Source: Plantago ovata (taxonomy: Eukaryota > Streptophyta > Magnoliopsida > Lamiales > Plantaginaceae). From it: 64,000 nucleotides of DNA. The position numbers and the translations under genes were made by a program. Location of the stretch: NCBI GenBank assembly GCA_028274465.1, contig CM051456.1, forward strand, positions 51,249,360 through 51,313,359. Direction: 5' to 3'. Below, piece after piece: positions 10,899-22,665 of this stretch (position 1 is its first letter; every line of letters starts with the position of its first letter). The notes under the pieces were generated by a model that was given only the letters and a program-made list of their open reading frames with translations, searched no databases and was not told where the DNA came from.

Positions 10899-11222
10899 CT
10901 AACCTTCAGTGGAGGCGGTAAGGGTAAGCTCAAGGTGATCAACCTCCCTTTGATCACTAGATATCTCGAAGTATGGCTTTACTCGCTGGCCATTCACCTT
11001 GAAGATATTGCCCGTCTTTGGATCAAAGAGTTTTACATCTCCATGGGGAGCAACTTCGATAATTTCGTACGGTCCATCCCAACGAGTACGGAGCTTTCCA
11101 GGAAATAGTCGAAGGCGAGAATTAAATAGCAAAGCTTTTTGTCCAGGAATCAATTCCTTACGTACTATACCACGATCATGATACTTCTTAGTACGTTCCT
11201 TGTAGATTTTGGCATTTTCTTA
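10899..11222 (-). pseudogene. G2 integrase C-terminal domain, cut off by a nonsense codon
   Basis: The frame downstream of the TAA at 11220-11222 still encodes the conserved gypsy integrase C terminus: a GQKALLF strand, [13 protein letters not shown], and the VNGQRVKPY ending. No chromodomain follows and the frame ends at 10899. The phase is unchanged across the stop, so this is a single nonsense change rather than a shift. The domain would bind DNA during integration. With the stop in place, integrase made here lacks it. Confidence 0.85.
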
Positions 11223-13025
11223 AGCACCTAATCGTAATTCATCAAGCTCATCTAGTTGCAACAATCGTTCCTCGCCAGCTTTTCCCATATCAAGATTGAG
11301 TGCCTTTATAGCCCAATATGCCTTGTGTTCCAGTTCTATGGGAAGATGACATGCTTTCCCATACACAAGCATGTACGGAGTGGTCCCGATCACCGTCTTG
11401 TAGCTAGTCCTGTATGCCCAAAGTGCATCATTCAATTTTCCTGCCCAATCTTTCCTGCTAGGCTTCACTACTCGCTCCAGGATCTTCTTAATTTGACGGT
11501 TGCTGACTTCGACTTGTCCCGATGTCTGTGGGTGGTATGGTGTAGCGATACTATGGTGGACACTGTATCTCTTAAGAAGGGAGGCAAACGTTCTATTGAC
11601 GAAGTGTGACCCTCCATCACTGATGATTGTCCTAGGGCACCCAAATCTTGAGAATATTACCTCCTTCAAGAACTTCATAACCACTGCGCCGTCGTTTGTT
11701 TTTGTAGGAATTGCCTCCACCCATTTAGTCACATAGTCCACTGCAACAAGAATGTATACATAGCCTCCACTTGATGGAAATGGTCCCATGAAATCAATGC
11801 CCCATACATCGAAAGGTTCCACCACTAGATTCCCTTGAACGGGCATTTCATCTTTCTTGCCAATACTACCACCTCGTTGACATGGGTCACAATTCTTCAC
11901 AAAACTTCGAGCATCTTTGTATATTGTTGGCCAGAAAAATCCTGCTTGCAGTACCTTGCGAGCTGTTTTCAACCCACTATAGTGTCCCCCACAATTAAGC
12001 TCATGGCAATGAATCAGCACACTTTGTTGCTCTTCTTGTGGCACGCATCTCCTTAGAATCCCATCAGCTCCTTCCTTGAATAGATGCGGACCATCCCATA
12101 TGTAACTCCTGCAACGCTTGGCAAGAGCTGTCTTGTCTGAGGCTGAAAAGTTAGTGGGGCAAACATTCATAGCCAAATAGTTTACAATATATGCATACCA
12201 TGGCTCTTCATTAGCCTTCATTAAGTGCTCATCAGGGAGGTCCTCATTGATGGGTATCGAATCAACAGGGATATTAGGTATTCTAGATAAATGATCTGCT
12301 ACTAAATTCTCCCTACCAGATATATCCACTATGGTCAAATCAAAGTCTTGCAGCAAAAGGACCCAACGGATTAATCTAGGCTTAGAATCTTGCTTAGCTA
12401 TCAAATGTCTCAAAGCAGCATGATCAGTATGGACATTCACAGGATGGCCAATTAAATAAGACCTAAACTTTTGTAAAGCAAAGACAACAGCTAAAAATTC
12501 CTTTTCAGTAGTTGTATAATTAACTTGCGCAGAGTCTAGAGTCTTACTAACATAGTAAATCACACGATACTGCTTATCAACTTTTTGGCATAAAACAGCA
12601 CCCATAGCAAAATTCGAAGCATCACACATAATCTCAAAAGGAAGATTCCAGTCAGGCGGCACAACAATGGGAGCAGAAATAAGCTTTTCCTTAAGGGTAT
12701 TAAAAGCAACTAAGCATTCATTAGAGAAATGGAAAACCACATCTTTTGCAAGCAAGCTACTTAAAGGTTTAGCAATTTTCGAAAAATCTTTAATAAACCT
12801 CCTATGAAAACCTACATGGCCAAGAAAAGATTGCAATTCTTTCACACAAGTAGGTGGAGGAAGTTTTTCAATGATTTCGATCTTAGCCTTGTCTACCTCA
12901 ATACCTCTTTCAGAAACTACATGTCCTAGAACAATGACTTCTCTAACCATATAATGACTCTTCTCCCAGCTTAAGGTCAAGTTGCATTCAATGCACCTTT
13001 TCAAAACAAGATCTAATCTATGCAA
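11220..13025 (-). pseudogene. G2 pol: RT C-terminal part, RNase H and integrase zinc and core domains
   Basis: This is an open frame of 601 codons. It starts in the RT connection region. RNase H follows at roughly residues 110-245, with acidic positions in [30 protein letters not shown] and VADHLSR. The integrase zinc finger ([10 protein letters not shown] ... CDPCQ) and the catalytic core come next, with D in GIDFMGP, D in ISDGGSHF and E in GQVEVSNR. All catalytic residues I can identify are present. Upstream the frame is separated from the RT active-site part by a one-base shift near 13050. Downstream it ends at the TAA described for the integrase tail. Confidence 0.9.
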
Positions 13026-13372
13026 GCATTCATCAAAGGAATCATCAAAAGGGAAAAATCATCCATGAAAACTTCAACAAATTTAGTTACCATGTCAGAG
13101 AAAACAGAAAGCATGCACCTTTGAAAAGTGGCGGGAGCATTGCATAGTTCAAATGGCATCCTCCTATAGGCAAATGTTCCGAATGGGAAAGTGAATGTCG
13201 TCTTCTCCTGATCCTCCGGTGCAATCGGAATCTGGTAGAAACCTGATAAACCATCAAGAAAACAATAAAACTTCCGCCCCGCAAGGCGGTTTAGCATGTC
13301 ATCTATAAATGGTAAAGGGAAGTGGTCTTTCTTAGTGGCGGCATTTAATCTTCTATAGTCAATGCACATCCG
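13013..13372 (-). pseudogene. G2 reverse transcriptase core, broken at both ends
   Basis: This encodes the central RT motifs: CIDYRRLN, FPLPFIDDML, FCFLDGLSGFYQIP-like sequence, FPFGTFAYRRMPF and the active-site VFMDD. A TAG at 13370-13372 replaces what is a tryptophan codon in relatives. The frame is lost again just after MDDFSLL (about 13050), where the next frame takes over without a gap. Both lesions would prevent a functional RT. Confidence 0.9.
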
Positions 13373-14341
13373 CTATCCAGTGGTCTTCCTAACCGGTACC
13401 AATTCTCCCTTCTCATTCTCTTCCACCGTGACTCCTGATTTCTTAGGAACTACATGTACCGGGCTCACCCATCGACTATCAGGAATTGGGTAAATCATAT
13501 CAGCATCTAGCAACTTGATCACTTCTTTCTTTACCACCTCTTGCATGGCTGGATTTATCCTTCGCTGAGGTTGCCTAACGGGTTTGGCATCCTGCTCTAG
13601 AGTGATGTTGTGCACGCACCGTGTAGGGCTAATTCCTTTGATATCACTGATCCCCCATCCTATAGCTGCGGAATTTTCCTTCAATACTTCAATCAACTTA
13701 CTTTCTTCATTGTCGGAGAGATGTGAGGAGACAATTACAGGCTTCTTCTGATTTTCTCCTAAGTACACATACTTGAGGTGCGCAGGAAGCGGTTTCAATT
13801 CTAAGCTAGGTTCTTTAGGAAACCCACTTTCTTCCTCTTCTACATCTAAAGGTTCAAGTACCTCCTCTCCTGCGGGAATTTCTGGGGTGCTATCCATTAT
13901 TTCAACTAGTTCCCTTGCTTCTTCGGTCATGTAGCACGTCTCAGTTTGCATTGTCAGTGCCTCCTCAAGTGGTTCACGGTTACCATGGCAATGATGAAAT
14001 TCGGGGATCATGGATTCATAGCAATCGACAAATTTTAACTCCTCCGTGACTTCCTTATCTCCGATGCTACATCCTACCAACTCAATCTTCTCGCCCATTA
14101 CCTCCATGGTTATTTTCTTACCCTTAAGTTCAAGGCATGTGTTGGTAGTTGCCATGAATGGTCTCCCAAGTAGTACTACGTGCTCACGGATATGGCTCTT
14201 TCCCTCGTCTGCGGACTTCATTACTACAAAATCAGCTGGGATTATCAATTTGTCCACCTTCACAAGGATGTCTTCTATTATCCCGACCGGCCTCTTCACA
14301 CTTTGGTCTGCCATTTGGACGACCATATCAGTTGGTGTCAA
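13373..14341 (-). pseudogene. G2 protease C-terminal part, linker and RT N-terminal part
   Basis: This frame of 322 codons begins after a frameshift inside the protease (about 14340-14365). It includes the protease tail (VGIIEDILVKV, HVVLLGRPF), an acidic linker rich in Glu and Pro, and the RT entry region (IGWGISDIKGISP, HNI, RRINPAMQEVVKKEVIKL, SRWVSPVHVVPKKSG). It ends at the TAG that splits off the RT core. The order and motifs are standard for Ty3/gypsy pol. Confidence 0.85.
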
Positions 14342-15021
14342 TTCTCCGAGTTCCAGGGCCTGTACACCGAATAGGGCATTAAGTTAATGCTAGCTCCTAA
14401 GTCGAGCATTGCCTTCGTAGTTCGTCCATTCCCTAAGGCGATGTCGATGATGAAACTTCCAGGATCCTTTTTCTTCACGGGCAATCCGACAATTGAGTTG
14501 ACCGTTTCAACCCCATTCACTTCCTTTCCTGAAGTAATCCTTTTGTTCTTGATCTCACGAAAGAATTTCGTATAAGCTGGAATGTTTTGGATTAACTCCA
14601 AGAGAGGCACATTGACTTCCACTTTTGACAGGCGTTGGAATAGGGGTGAATCTTGAATATCCTTCTTCGCTGGTTTGATCCGACTTGGGAATGGCACATG
14701 TGGCTTCGGAGGCACATATGGATTGGAAGACCTGTGAAGCTCCCCTGGCGTACTAGTTCCTACCTCGACTTCGTCATCTCCTATGTCTACCACAGATGGA
14801 CTTGGTTCATCATTCCTTCCCGGAACTTCTTGAGGTTCTTTGGAACTTCCGCTAACCTCTTGTCCTGCATTTTCGGTCCCAGTAGGTTCTACCCGTTTAG
14901 GACGCACGAAGTTAGGAATTTTTGTCATTTTGCCTCCACGGAGTAGTAGATTCACCTCTTCGCACTCATTCTCCTTGGTAGTAACAGCTGGAAGTGGCTC
15001 GGGATCAGTTTCAGGTGTCAC
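14338..15021 (-). pseudogene. G2 gag tail and protease N-terminal part with active-site motif
   Basis: This frame of 227 codons overlaps the gag frame by four bases (ATGA at 15018-15021), which marks a frameshift between gag and pro. The first half is a low-complexity Pro/Glu/Ser linker. The second half carries the conserved retropepsin region, with the LPVKKKDPGSF block and the active-site motif DLGASINLMP. The frame is lost just after MPYSVY, where the following frame resumes the protease. Confidence 0.85.
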
Positions 15022-15704
15022 ATCAGGAGGACTGGGGTCGTCCGATTCCCTGGAGTTGGGGGGTCATTCGACATTATTTTCTCGGATTGTGCGGATCCAT
15101 TGGCGTACTTTTGAAAGACCTTCATTGCCTCTTCAACTGTACATTCTTCTAAACCTCCACACAACCCATCCACTTGAAGCCTAACTTCATCACGTAGTCC
15201 ACCAACAAAAAACCAAATCAGCTCCCCGTCGTCGAAACGGTGGTGGGGGCATTCACCTTTATACAGCTCAAAACGTTCATAGGTGTCACAGAACCACTCG
15301 TATTCTCCTTGCTTGAAGTGTTCGATCCGATTCCGCAGTGCAATCGTCTCATGGTAAGGCATGAAACGTGCCAAGAACTCCTCTACTACTTGGCTCCAGG
15401 TCCTCAGTGATCCTGGTGCTAACCTTGCTATCCATATCCTTGGTTCATATCCCAAAGCAAAAGGAAATAATTTCCTGCATAATTGATCCTCGGTGAACCC
15501 TTTTGCTGGAACTTTTGCTATTTCCTCTTCATAGGACCTGATGAAGCTTATCGGATTCATATCCACTCCATCTTCGAACCTCGGTATCCTTCTCACTATA
15601 GAACTCGTTACCTCATACCCCGATAACTCTTCTTCCAAGTATATAGCTGACCCCTTCCTGACTTGCGAGAACGTAGGCGTCAAGCGAGCTTTTAAGGTCG
15701 TCAT
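15018..15704 (-). pseudogene. G2 gag (retrotransposon gag domain)
   Basis: This frame of 228 codons contains a recognisable retrotrans_gag domain: LCRKLFPFALG, ARLAPGSLRTWSQVVEEFLARF, a FKQGEYEWFCDTYERF segment, then CPHHRFDDGELIWFFVGGL. The protein forms the particle that packages element RNA. No zinc knuckle is visible before the frame ends at 15018. The next frame begins within the same ATGA, so gag and pol are out of register by one base. The upstream boundary is uncertain because I see no strong start context. Confidence 0.85.
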
Positions 15705-15912
15705 ACCTGGAAATCTGTATCAGGAGTAACTCAAAACTGAAAATTAGCTTCGTTAAAAATTTCGAAAATCGAGAATATTTCTAGATATCGAATACTACTA
15801 AGGCTAGGAAAGCAGTATCAGAGAGAGAGATTAAAAAGGAAAACTAAAACTACTAGAATCAGGAATTGAATGCTGAAAATATAAATAAATTAAACAGAAA
15901 AAAGGAGTATAG

Positions 15913-15930
15913 TCCCCGGCAGCGGCGCCA
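15913..15930 (-). other. Primer binding site of G2 (tRNA-Asp type)
   Basis: The plus strand reads TCCCCGGCAGCGGCGCCA, which equals the 3' end of plant tRNA-Asp(GTC) except for one base (G for A). It lies three bases from the 5' LTR end, as expected for minus-strand priming. Confidence 0.85.
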
Positions 15931-15933
15931 ATT

Positions 15934-17118
15934 TGATGAAGACGCGTGGATTGTCAGTTCCGGATTATCAAATAAATTTGTTATTTAGCCAAAGGCAATT
16001 CACAACTACAACGAAAACCGTAGTGTAGCAGTAGAATGACCTCGAGTGTCGATCTCTAAGGACTATAACTAGCTTTATCTAATCTAATTTAGAATATAAA
16101 ACAGCATACGGTTTAGCAAAGGTTTTTCTTAACAGATAATGGAGATTGGTGATAGTATGGTCCTTCAAAGCATAACGGGTTAATAATTATGCATAAATTC
16201 CTCGGTTTTGCATGGAGATCTTTGATCAATAAATTGTCCTGTTGTAATTATCAAACACTATGAAGATATAGATTTAGATAGATCAAAGAAATAAAGCAAT
16301 AACACGGAGTATAATGCGCGATATAGCCATTAGCATAATTATCAACCCTTCGCTAAGAATTCACATACTATCACCAACGATAAGTTTAGCTACTCATAGT
16401 TGTCATGCAATCAACAGAAATCATAGAAGAAAACATGTTGAAAGATATATAAAAATAAGTAGAAAAACTGTAAGATACAATGTTACCGAAGGTTGTCAGT
16501 CTCCGAAGAATCGCGATCTTACAAGCTCCAAACTGCTATGAAAAAGTATCTCCTAAGCTACGAATCCCCAGAACAGGCTCTGTGAAGTTCCTACCTAAAA
16601 CTACAGAGAAAGGTGAGAGAATAGGTCGGAAAAGTATGAAAATCGGAGAAAAACTGAGCAACTATATATAGGCCTCGAAATAGTGTGGGGCGAAGGGCCC
16701 CACACACCGGGCGAGTCGCCTGGTGTGGGGCGATTCGCCCCACATCCCGGGCGATTCACCCGGGAGTAAATTTCGGGAATTTACGCGTTTTCGACGCGTT
16801 TTTGGATTTCTTCCCCTTTTCGGACTCAGTTTCTGACTTCTAGTGGCCTTCTAACCTCCAGATTCGACCCCTAGACTTCAAATCCTATCTGAAAACCTTC
16901 AGATACTCCAATTAGGCTTCTGGACCACCATTTCCTTGTCCACTTCAATATAATTGCCCGAAAAACCTCGTTTTTCAACCAAAACCTGTAAAATAAAAAC
17001 TAAAGGGAAACGTGACACTATTCTAATAAAATGCACTAAAATATAGCTAAATTAACATAGAGGATAGCTAAAATAGGTGAAAAAGACTCAAATGAAAGTG
17101 TAAAATACACATTCATCA
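15934..17118 (-). repeat. LTR of G2 (5' LTR), uninterrupted
   Basis: The 1185-bp LTR has TGATGAA/TTCATCA ends. Around 16316-16330 it shows the sequence GCGCGATATAGCCATTAG without the CACTA insert, and near 16243 the sequence spanning the G1 insertion point, so it documents both empty sites. The TATA box is at 16663-16670 and the GC hairpin array at 16685-16763. Confidence 0.9.
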
Positions 17119-17359
17119 GAGTCCTGTGATTAGATCAACAGTTGAAACCACACCAACAAAACCCGTTATCAACCAACCTGTGCAACAAGTTGCACAAGAG
17201 CAGCCTCCCGCAAGGGAACAGGGTCGTGGGGCGCGACCAGCTGCATCAGTGCCCACTGATAATGTTCGTGTTACACGAAGCTAGAAAAGAAAAGCACCAG
17301 AACCAGTCGAGCTCCGTAGGTCGAAGAGGATCCTAAAAGGACCTCAGAAGCAAAGCCTT

Positions 17360-18978
17360 ATGATAGAAGACATCAGTGAACTTGATGTCGGCTTATCAGA
17401 TCGGGAAGATCCCGAGACCTACAAAGAGGCAATAATTGATATTGACTCAGACAAATGGCAAGAGGCCATGGAATTGGAAATGGACTCCATGTACCAGAAT
17501 CAAGTTTGGAACTTGGTAGACTTGCCCCAAGGGGTTAGACCTATTGGGTGCAAATGGGTCTTTAAACGAAAGACAGATGCCGATGGCAAGGTACAAACGC
17601 ACAAAGCTAGGCTTGTGGCGAAAGGCTACACGCAAAGGTATGGCATCGATTACGATGAAACCTTTTCACCGGTAGCAAAATTGAAGTCCATTCGAATTCT
17701 ACTTGCGATAGCTGCCTACTATGATTATGAGATCTGGCAGATGGATGTAAAGACTGCCTTCCTCAATGGAAAACTTGAGGAAGAGGTCTATATGGTGCAG
17801 CCGGAAGGTTTTATTAGTAAAACCAGGGCAACTGCTGTATGCAAATTACAGAGATCCATCTATGGGCTAAAGCAAGCGTCTAGGAGCTGGAATATCCGCT
17901 TTGATGAAGCTGTCAAATCGTTTGACTTCATCAGAAGCAAGGAAGATCCCTGTGTCTACGCTAGGCACAGCGACAAGGGAGTCGTTTTCATGATCATCTA
18001 TGTTGATAACATTTTGATCATGGGAAACAATGTCTCTATGCTAGAAGAGACTAAAGTTTGGTTATCAAGTACCTTCTCGATGAAGGACTTGGGTGAAGCG
18101 AACTACATCCTAAGGATCAAGATCTTTAGAGATAGATCCAAGAGGATGTTAGGATTGACACAGTCCACCTACATCGACAAAATACTGAAGCGTTATAAAA
18201 TGGACGACTCAAAGAGAGGCTTTCTCCCAGCTAGGCATGGGATTGTCTTATCAGTTAAGGATGGTCCTAAAACTGATGAAGAGAGAAATGCAAAGAGTCG
18301 TGTGCCCTATGCTTCGGCAGTAGGGTATATAATGTATGCAATGAATTGCACAAGGCCCGATGTGGCATATGCGCTCAGTGTCACTTGTCGACACCAACAG
18401 AATCCAAGAGTACCTCACTGGAGTGCTGTAAAGAACATTCTTAAGTACCTTCGACGGACTAAAGAGATGTTCTTGGTGTTTGGTGGAGAACCAGAATTAA
18501 AGATGGCTGGGTATGTCGACGCTGGATTTGAATCAGATCCTGATGACTTTAAGTCACAGACAGGATACGTATTCAAATTGAACGGAGGAGCTGTCTGTTG
18601 GAAGAGTTCTAAGCAAGCCACGGTTGCTGAATCATCCACAGAAGCCAAGTACACTGCTGCATCAGAAGCATCGAAAGAAGCTGTATGGATTTTAGAGTTC
18701 TTGAAGGAATTGAGGGTTGTTCCTGCTCCTAGTCCAATAACGATTTATTGTGACAATACGGGCACCGTCGCTCAAGCTAGGGAGCCTAGATCTACAAACA
18801 TGTACTTAGAAAATATCACGTTATACGTGAGATTATTGATAGAGGAGAAGTTAGTATAGAACGTGTCTCTACCACGGACAACGTGGAAGATCCTTTCACC
18901 AAGGTCTTATCAGTGGAAGTCCACTTAAGACATTATGCTAATCTGGGTATTAGGCATAAAGGTGACTGGCTCTAGTCC
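17360..18978 (+). pseudogene. Copia reverse transcriptase and RNase H, inactive
   Basis: The 499-codon frame contains the copia RT: IGCKWVFKRKTDADG, HKARLVAKGYTQ, IDYDETFSPVAK, the QMDVKTAFLNG block and a YVDN active-site motif where relatives have YVDD. RNase H follows (GYVDAGFESD, GYVFKLNGGAVCWKSSKQ, ESSTEAKY). Near 18815 the frame shifts. The alternative frame continues with the standard ending (IERVSTTDN, DPFTK) to a stop at about 18975. The active-site change and the shift both argue that it is dead. The linker upstream (17230-17360, RRSKRI) belongs to the same gene but has a stop. Confidence 0.9.
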
Positions 18979-18989
18979 AAGTGGGAGAT

Positions 18990-21034
18990 TGATAGTGTAT
19001 ATGTCCTAGAGACGGTCCTTATTAAGGGCATGGAGCCCTTATAGAGGGCATATATGTACTACTACACAGGTCAACGTAATATAATATATGTTTGTTGTTT
19101 CACTATTGAGTATCGCTTTCATATTTATATTACACCAGGCATGCAGCATGTCATATCTCTATTTCTGTCTATATTGATATTAAACATGTCCCCTCGGATA
19201 GATGACCGATCACACAGATAGTGGGAGCTATGTGAGTTATCATCTATCCCAAACTCTCCCTAGTCGAGGTTCATCTCGGATGTAGGGGTCTGAATGAACC
19301 AGATGAGACTAGTATGCGTGGAGGTTATACTTGTTGGAGCAAGTGTGAGCCGATCCCACGGCCACGGAACGGATTGTTGGACAATCGAGAAACGTTCCGA
19401 TAACTGCGCATAGTTGTTCGAAGAATGATTATCGAACAATGGAAGTACCCACCGGACACTCCCATCGATGTATACTCTACACCGAAGTGTCTATGGGAAC
19501 CGGTAAGTTGTCGAAGTGATACCAGTCGTCCTTTGGATTTACAGGACTTTATCATCACATTTGTTGCCCCATATCCTTGGTGGACCCGTCGATGTCAGCT
19601 CTGAATAAGCAGCTGACCTAAGACACGATCCAGGATTATGGCTACATACAAATGGGGATGATAAGTGTTTCTGTGAAGGATTCATCTCTCATGTGTAGCA
19701 CAGGAGAGTACTGCTCATAGTCTTCATAGTTGTGATGGCAAAGTCACTGGCCAGTGCATCGATATATTATGATGGTCATAAGTATATCTTAGTAACCAAA
19801 CAACTCCCTGAGACGCCCGTGGATGTATTATTGGGATAGACACGTCATCGATCCTAGATGCATTCGAGTCAGTCAGATGAAGGGACGTTACCATCGCCGC
19901 GTTGAGCGCAACAGACTTCGCAACGAAAGGGTTTGCTTTGAGAAACCTCTCAAACGTCCTCATGTATTAATATTGCGAATGGAAACGTCTAGGAATTCCA
20001 TTTTGCCTAGTCTAGGACTTGCTTAATACAATGAGGCCCTATGGTTCACACTATGTGGTGATTCAACTTATCAGAATATCCTTGAAGATGGAATCGCGAT
20101 TAATTTGGAATTAATTGTGATTGATGGATTATAATTGATTTGGAATTAATTGTAATATTTAGTGGCTCAATTAATGATTTGGAATTATTAATTGAATTGG
20201 CTAAATAATTGTATTTTATGTAAATACAATTAAAGATTATATTTTAGAAATATAATAGAGGTTTGATTTGAAAGGATATGTTAATTTAGAATTAACATAT
20301 GCACATGGGCAAAATCTACGTGGAGTTTGAATTGCCTTAGAACTATAAGTGGGTCCCAAAATTGGGACCCACCTATCTCCCGTAGGACAGGCGCGCGCGC
20401 GCGCAGGAATTGGAGTAGGGGAAGGAGTTCGACTCCTTCCTCTATTAGAAGTCCAAGGGATAAGTTAGATTTTCCTGATTGAGTTTTAATTTGATTGGGA
20501 ATGAATCTAGACTTGATATTGGTTTCCTAGTGCGATAAGAATTAGATTCTTATTCCTTTACGAAGTCTAATTGCTTATGCTTTAGGCTTCTATTGACTAC
20601 TATATATAGTAGACTATTAGAGAGTTTTTGACATAGACATTCACACAGTTGAATACCCAGTTTTCTTAGAGAAAATAAAAACTCTCCCCTCCTCTATAAG
20701 CCCCACGCGCGCGCCACCCTCACCGGAGGAAAACCGCCGTCCCGTCTTCTTGGTCACACAAAGAATATCCTAGCATTCTTCCGATAGGTTGTTCATCCGT
20801 GGATACCAAGGTTGAGGTTCTAGGAGCTGGAAACTAACTCTTATTGTCTTGCAGATAATCAGAGTATTGCAGATATCTTCGACTTCGACGAAGGAGAAGA
20901 TACACCGGATTATTACGAAGACTTGGAAGCTTCTTTGGAAGTAATGTTAGTCTTCTAATTGACGTGTTTACATATATACGGCATATACATAATCAATTAA
21001 CATGTATGTTAAGAAAATTTTTGAAATTCCGCTG
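18990..21034 (+). repeat. LTR of the copia fragment, probably 3'-truncated
   Basis: The LTR begins TGATAGTGTATATG directly after the polypurine-like GTGGGAGA. It has a TATA-like CTATATATAG near 20600 and a (GC)n run at 20390-20404. No matching inverted end is visible before CACTA-2 begins, so the right border is where homology to CACTA-1 starts. No genes are seen in it. Confidence 0.65.
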
Positions 21035-21387
21035 CGTACCCTATGGGTAACTCTGACCGTATTTTCTTACATCGTGCCCGTGATAGATCTTCATCACGTA
21101 CCACGTCATCTTCACCAGTTGCCGCTAGAGATCATGCCTTCCAACTTCAGTTGCAGGCGAAGGATGAGGAGATAAGGAAGGTACCGTGGTGCAGGCTCAA
21201 CAACAAGCTATGCTCGCTGACGTGTATGCGAGGCTGGGGATGGTACCGCCACAGCCACCATCACCACCACCACCACCACCACCACCCTCTCCATGATCCC
21301 ATAGCCTTTTCATTAGCTCTATTACTATTTTTCTGCATGAATACTGTGTACGGTATGATATTACTTTGGATTATTATTGTACGTATG

Positions 21388-21451
<64 letters not shown>

Positions 21452-21917
21452 GTATGGAGGGTTCGTTACATTTATTATGATTTTTTTAATTATTTTCGGT
21501 ATATTTGGTCTATAATAATTTGTGTAGCAGGTTGGTTAATTGAACAGGTTTGAATTTGATTTTCGTATTCATTATTATAATAATTTTTTTTTATTTTTTT
21601 TAAATTTAGCGACGGATGGTTGATCCGTCGCAGTGCGACGGATGACGATCCGTCGCCATATCTCGGACCAGACCAACACGTGTCAATGGACGTAGCGACG
21701 GATGAGCTAAAAAGTCAACATTTCATCCGTCGCTAGCCCGTCGCTAATTCACGACGGATGATTGATCCGTGGCTAATTCGCTAGCGACGCACGATTTAGC
21801 GACGGGACCCTCATCCGTCGCTAAATCGGCCGATCCGTCACTAGTGTTTTCTAGCGACGGATCGGCAGTATCCAGCGACGGATAGATCCGTCGCTGGATC
21901 TGGGGATCCTTGTAGTG
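21035..21917 (+). mobile_element. CACTA-2: 3' end of a second CACTA element
   Basis: Homologous to CACTA-1 from its last exon onward (7675-8567). It retains the coiled-coil C terminus of the accessory protein (LQLQAKDEE and a YARLGM-like stretch in another frame), the AT-rich 3' untranslated part, the AGCGACGGAT subterminal repeats and the terminal CTTGTAGTG at 21909-21917. The 5' part is absent. The coding part is frameshifted and includes a His/Pro run from (CAC)n. Confidence 0.85.
21388..21449. repeat. (ATT)n microsatellite in CACTA-2
   Basis: About 20 perfect ATT units. CACTA-1 has only two or three at the matching place (about 8005), so the tract expanded in this copy. Confidence 0.95.
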
Positions 21918-22665
21918 TATTGATCCGCTCCAAGACTTAAGTTTGAAACAAAAGCTACTTGTGAAGAAGTAGAACATTAAAAGCTAAGAAATTAGTTAAG
22001 TGTTCTTTCTTCTAAACAAGAACAAGTCTTGACACCAGAAACAACAAACTTGCTTACTGCAAAGTATTACAAGTTGAGTTTGTTTAGATTACTTGTTATA
22101 GTTGCAAAGTTATATTCAAGTCATCTCATCCCAAACCTCTCTAACTGATAAACACCCTGATTCAGGCGTGGAATTCAGGGGAACTAATCAAGCATAGTTG
22201 TGCTGATTAAGTGTCCCAAGTTTGGTGGAGAACAAGGTTATAGTTCTCTAGTTTAGGTTGGAAACAAGGCAGGTGTGCTTTGGTTTCTGAGAATCATTAG
22301 TGATAGGATTTGTAAGGAACCTCATATCTTATCTTAGTGGATTCAGTCCTATAAAGGACAAAGTGGATTAGTTGAGGGATTACGCCACCCTTAGATACCA
22401 CTATAAAAGTGTTTGTGTGATTTACATTTCTGCAGTTATCTTTCAGCAAGTTACTTTGTTTTACACTGTTTATCTGCTTACTTGCTGAAACTAGCTTTCT
22501 GACAAAAGCACTTATTGTAAAAGAATTCCGCACTCTGTTTCTAAGTACCAGCAAACTCATTACTGAAAAGTAATAAGTACTTGCTGAGAAAAGTTTTAGA
22601 CGACGCAAAAGTTTTTAAAGACTATTCACCCCCTAGTCTTTACTTGTTGTCTAAAGGGACCAACA
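21918..22665 (+). repeat. Partial LTR of a SIRE-like copia element
   Basis: The sequence has a plant LTR layout: a TATA-like CTATAAAAG near 22401, then TATTCACCCCCTAG and a terminal GGGACCAACA ending at 22665, as in SIRE/Maximus LTRs. The left part is cut by the end of CACTA-2, which lies directly against it. No internal element follows, so this is a solo or truncated LTR. Confidence 0.6.

Larger units (their letters stand above)
4754..17118 (-). mobile_element. G2: full-structure Athila-type Ty3/gypsy retrotransposon, interrupted
   Basis: Read on the minus strand the order is 5' LTR (15934-17118), tRNA-Asp-type primer site, gag, protease, reverse transcriptase, RNase H, integrase, noncoding 3' part and 3' LTR (9352 leftwards, interrupted). 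The integrase lacks a chromodomain and the primer site matches tRNA-Asp; both fit the Athila lineage rather than chromoviruses. The 3' LTR is interrupted twice: by the CACTA element at 4836-8567 and by G1 at 4753/4754. The LTRs differ at roughly 20 places over about 790 comparable bases by eye, so the insertion is fairly young. Five frame breaks make the element non-autonomous. The insertion duplication cannot be read because the far left end lies outside the window. Confidence 0.9.
17119..21034 (+). mobile_element. 3' half of a Ty1/copia element (Tork/Angela-like)
   Basis: This runs from the integrase-RT linker through RT, RNase H and an LTR. The 5' half is missing: the copy starts abruptly where the G2 LTR ends at 17118. 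The LTR starts at 18990 after a purine-rich GTGGGAGAT. Its 3' end seems lost, because CACTA-2 sequence takes over near 21035 without a recognisable LTR terminus. Confidence 0.8.
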
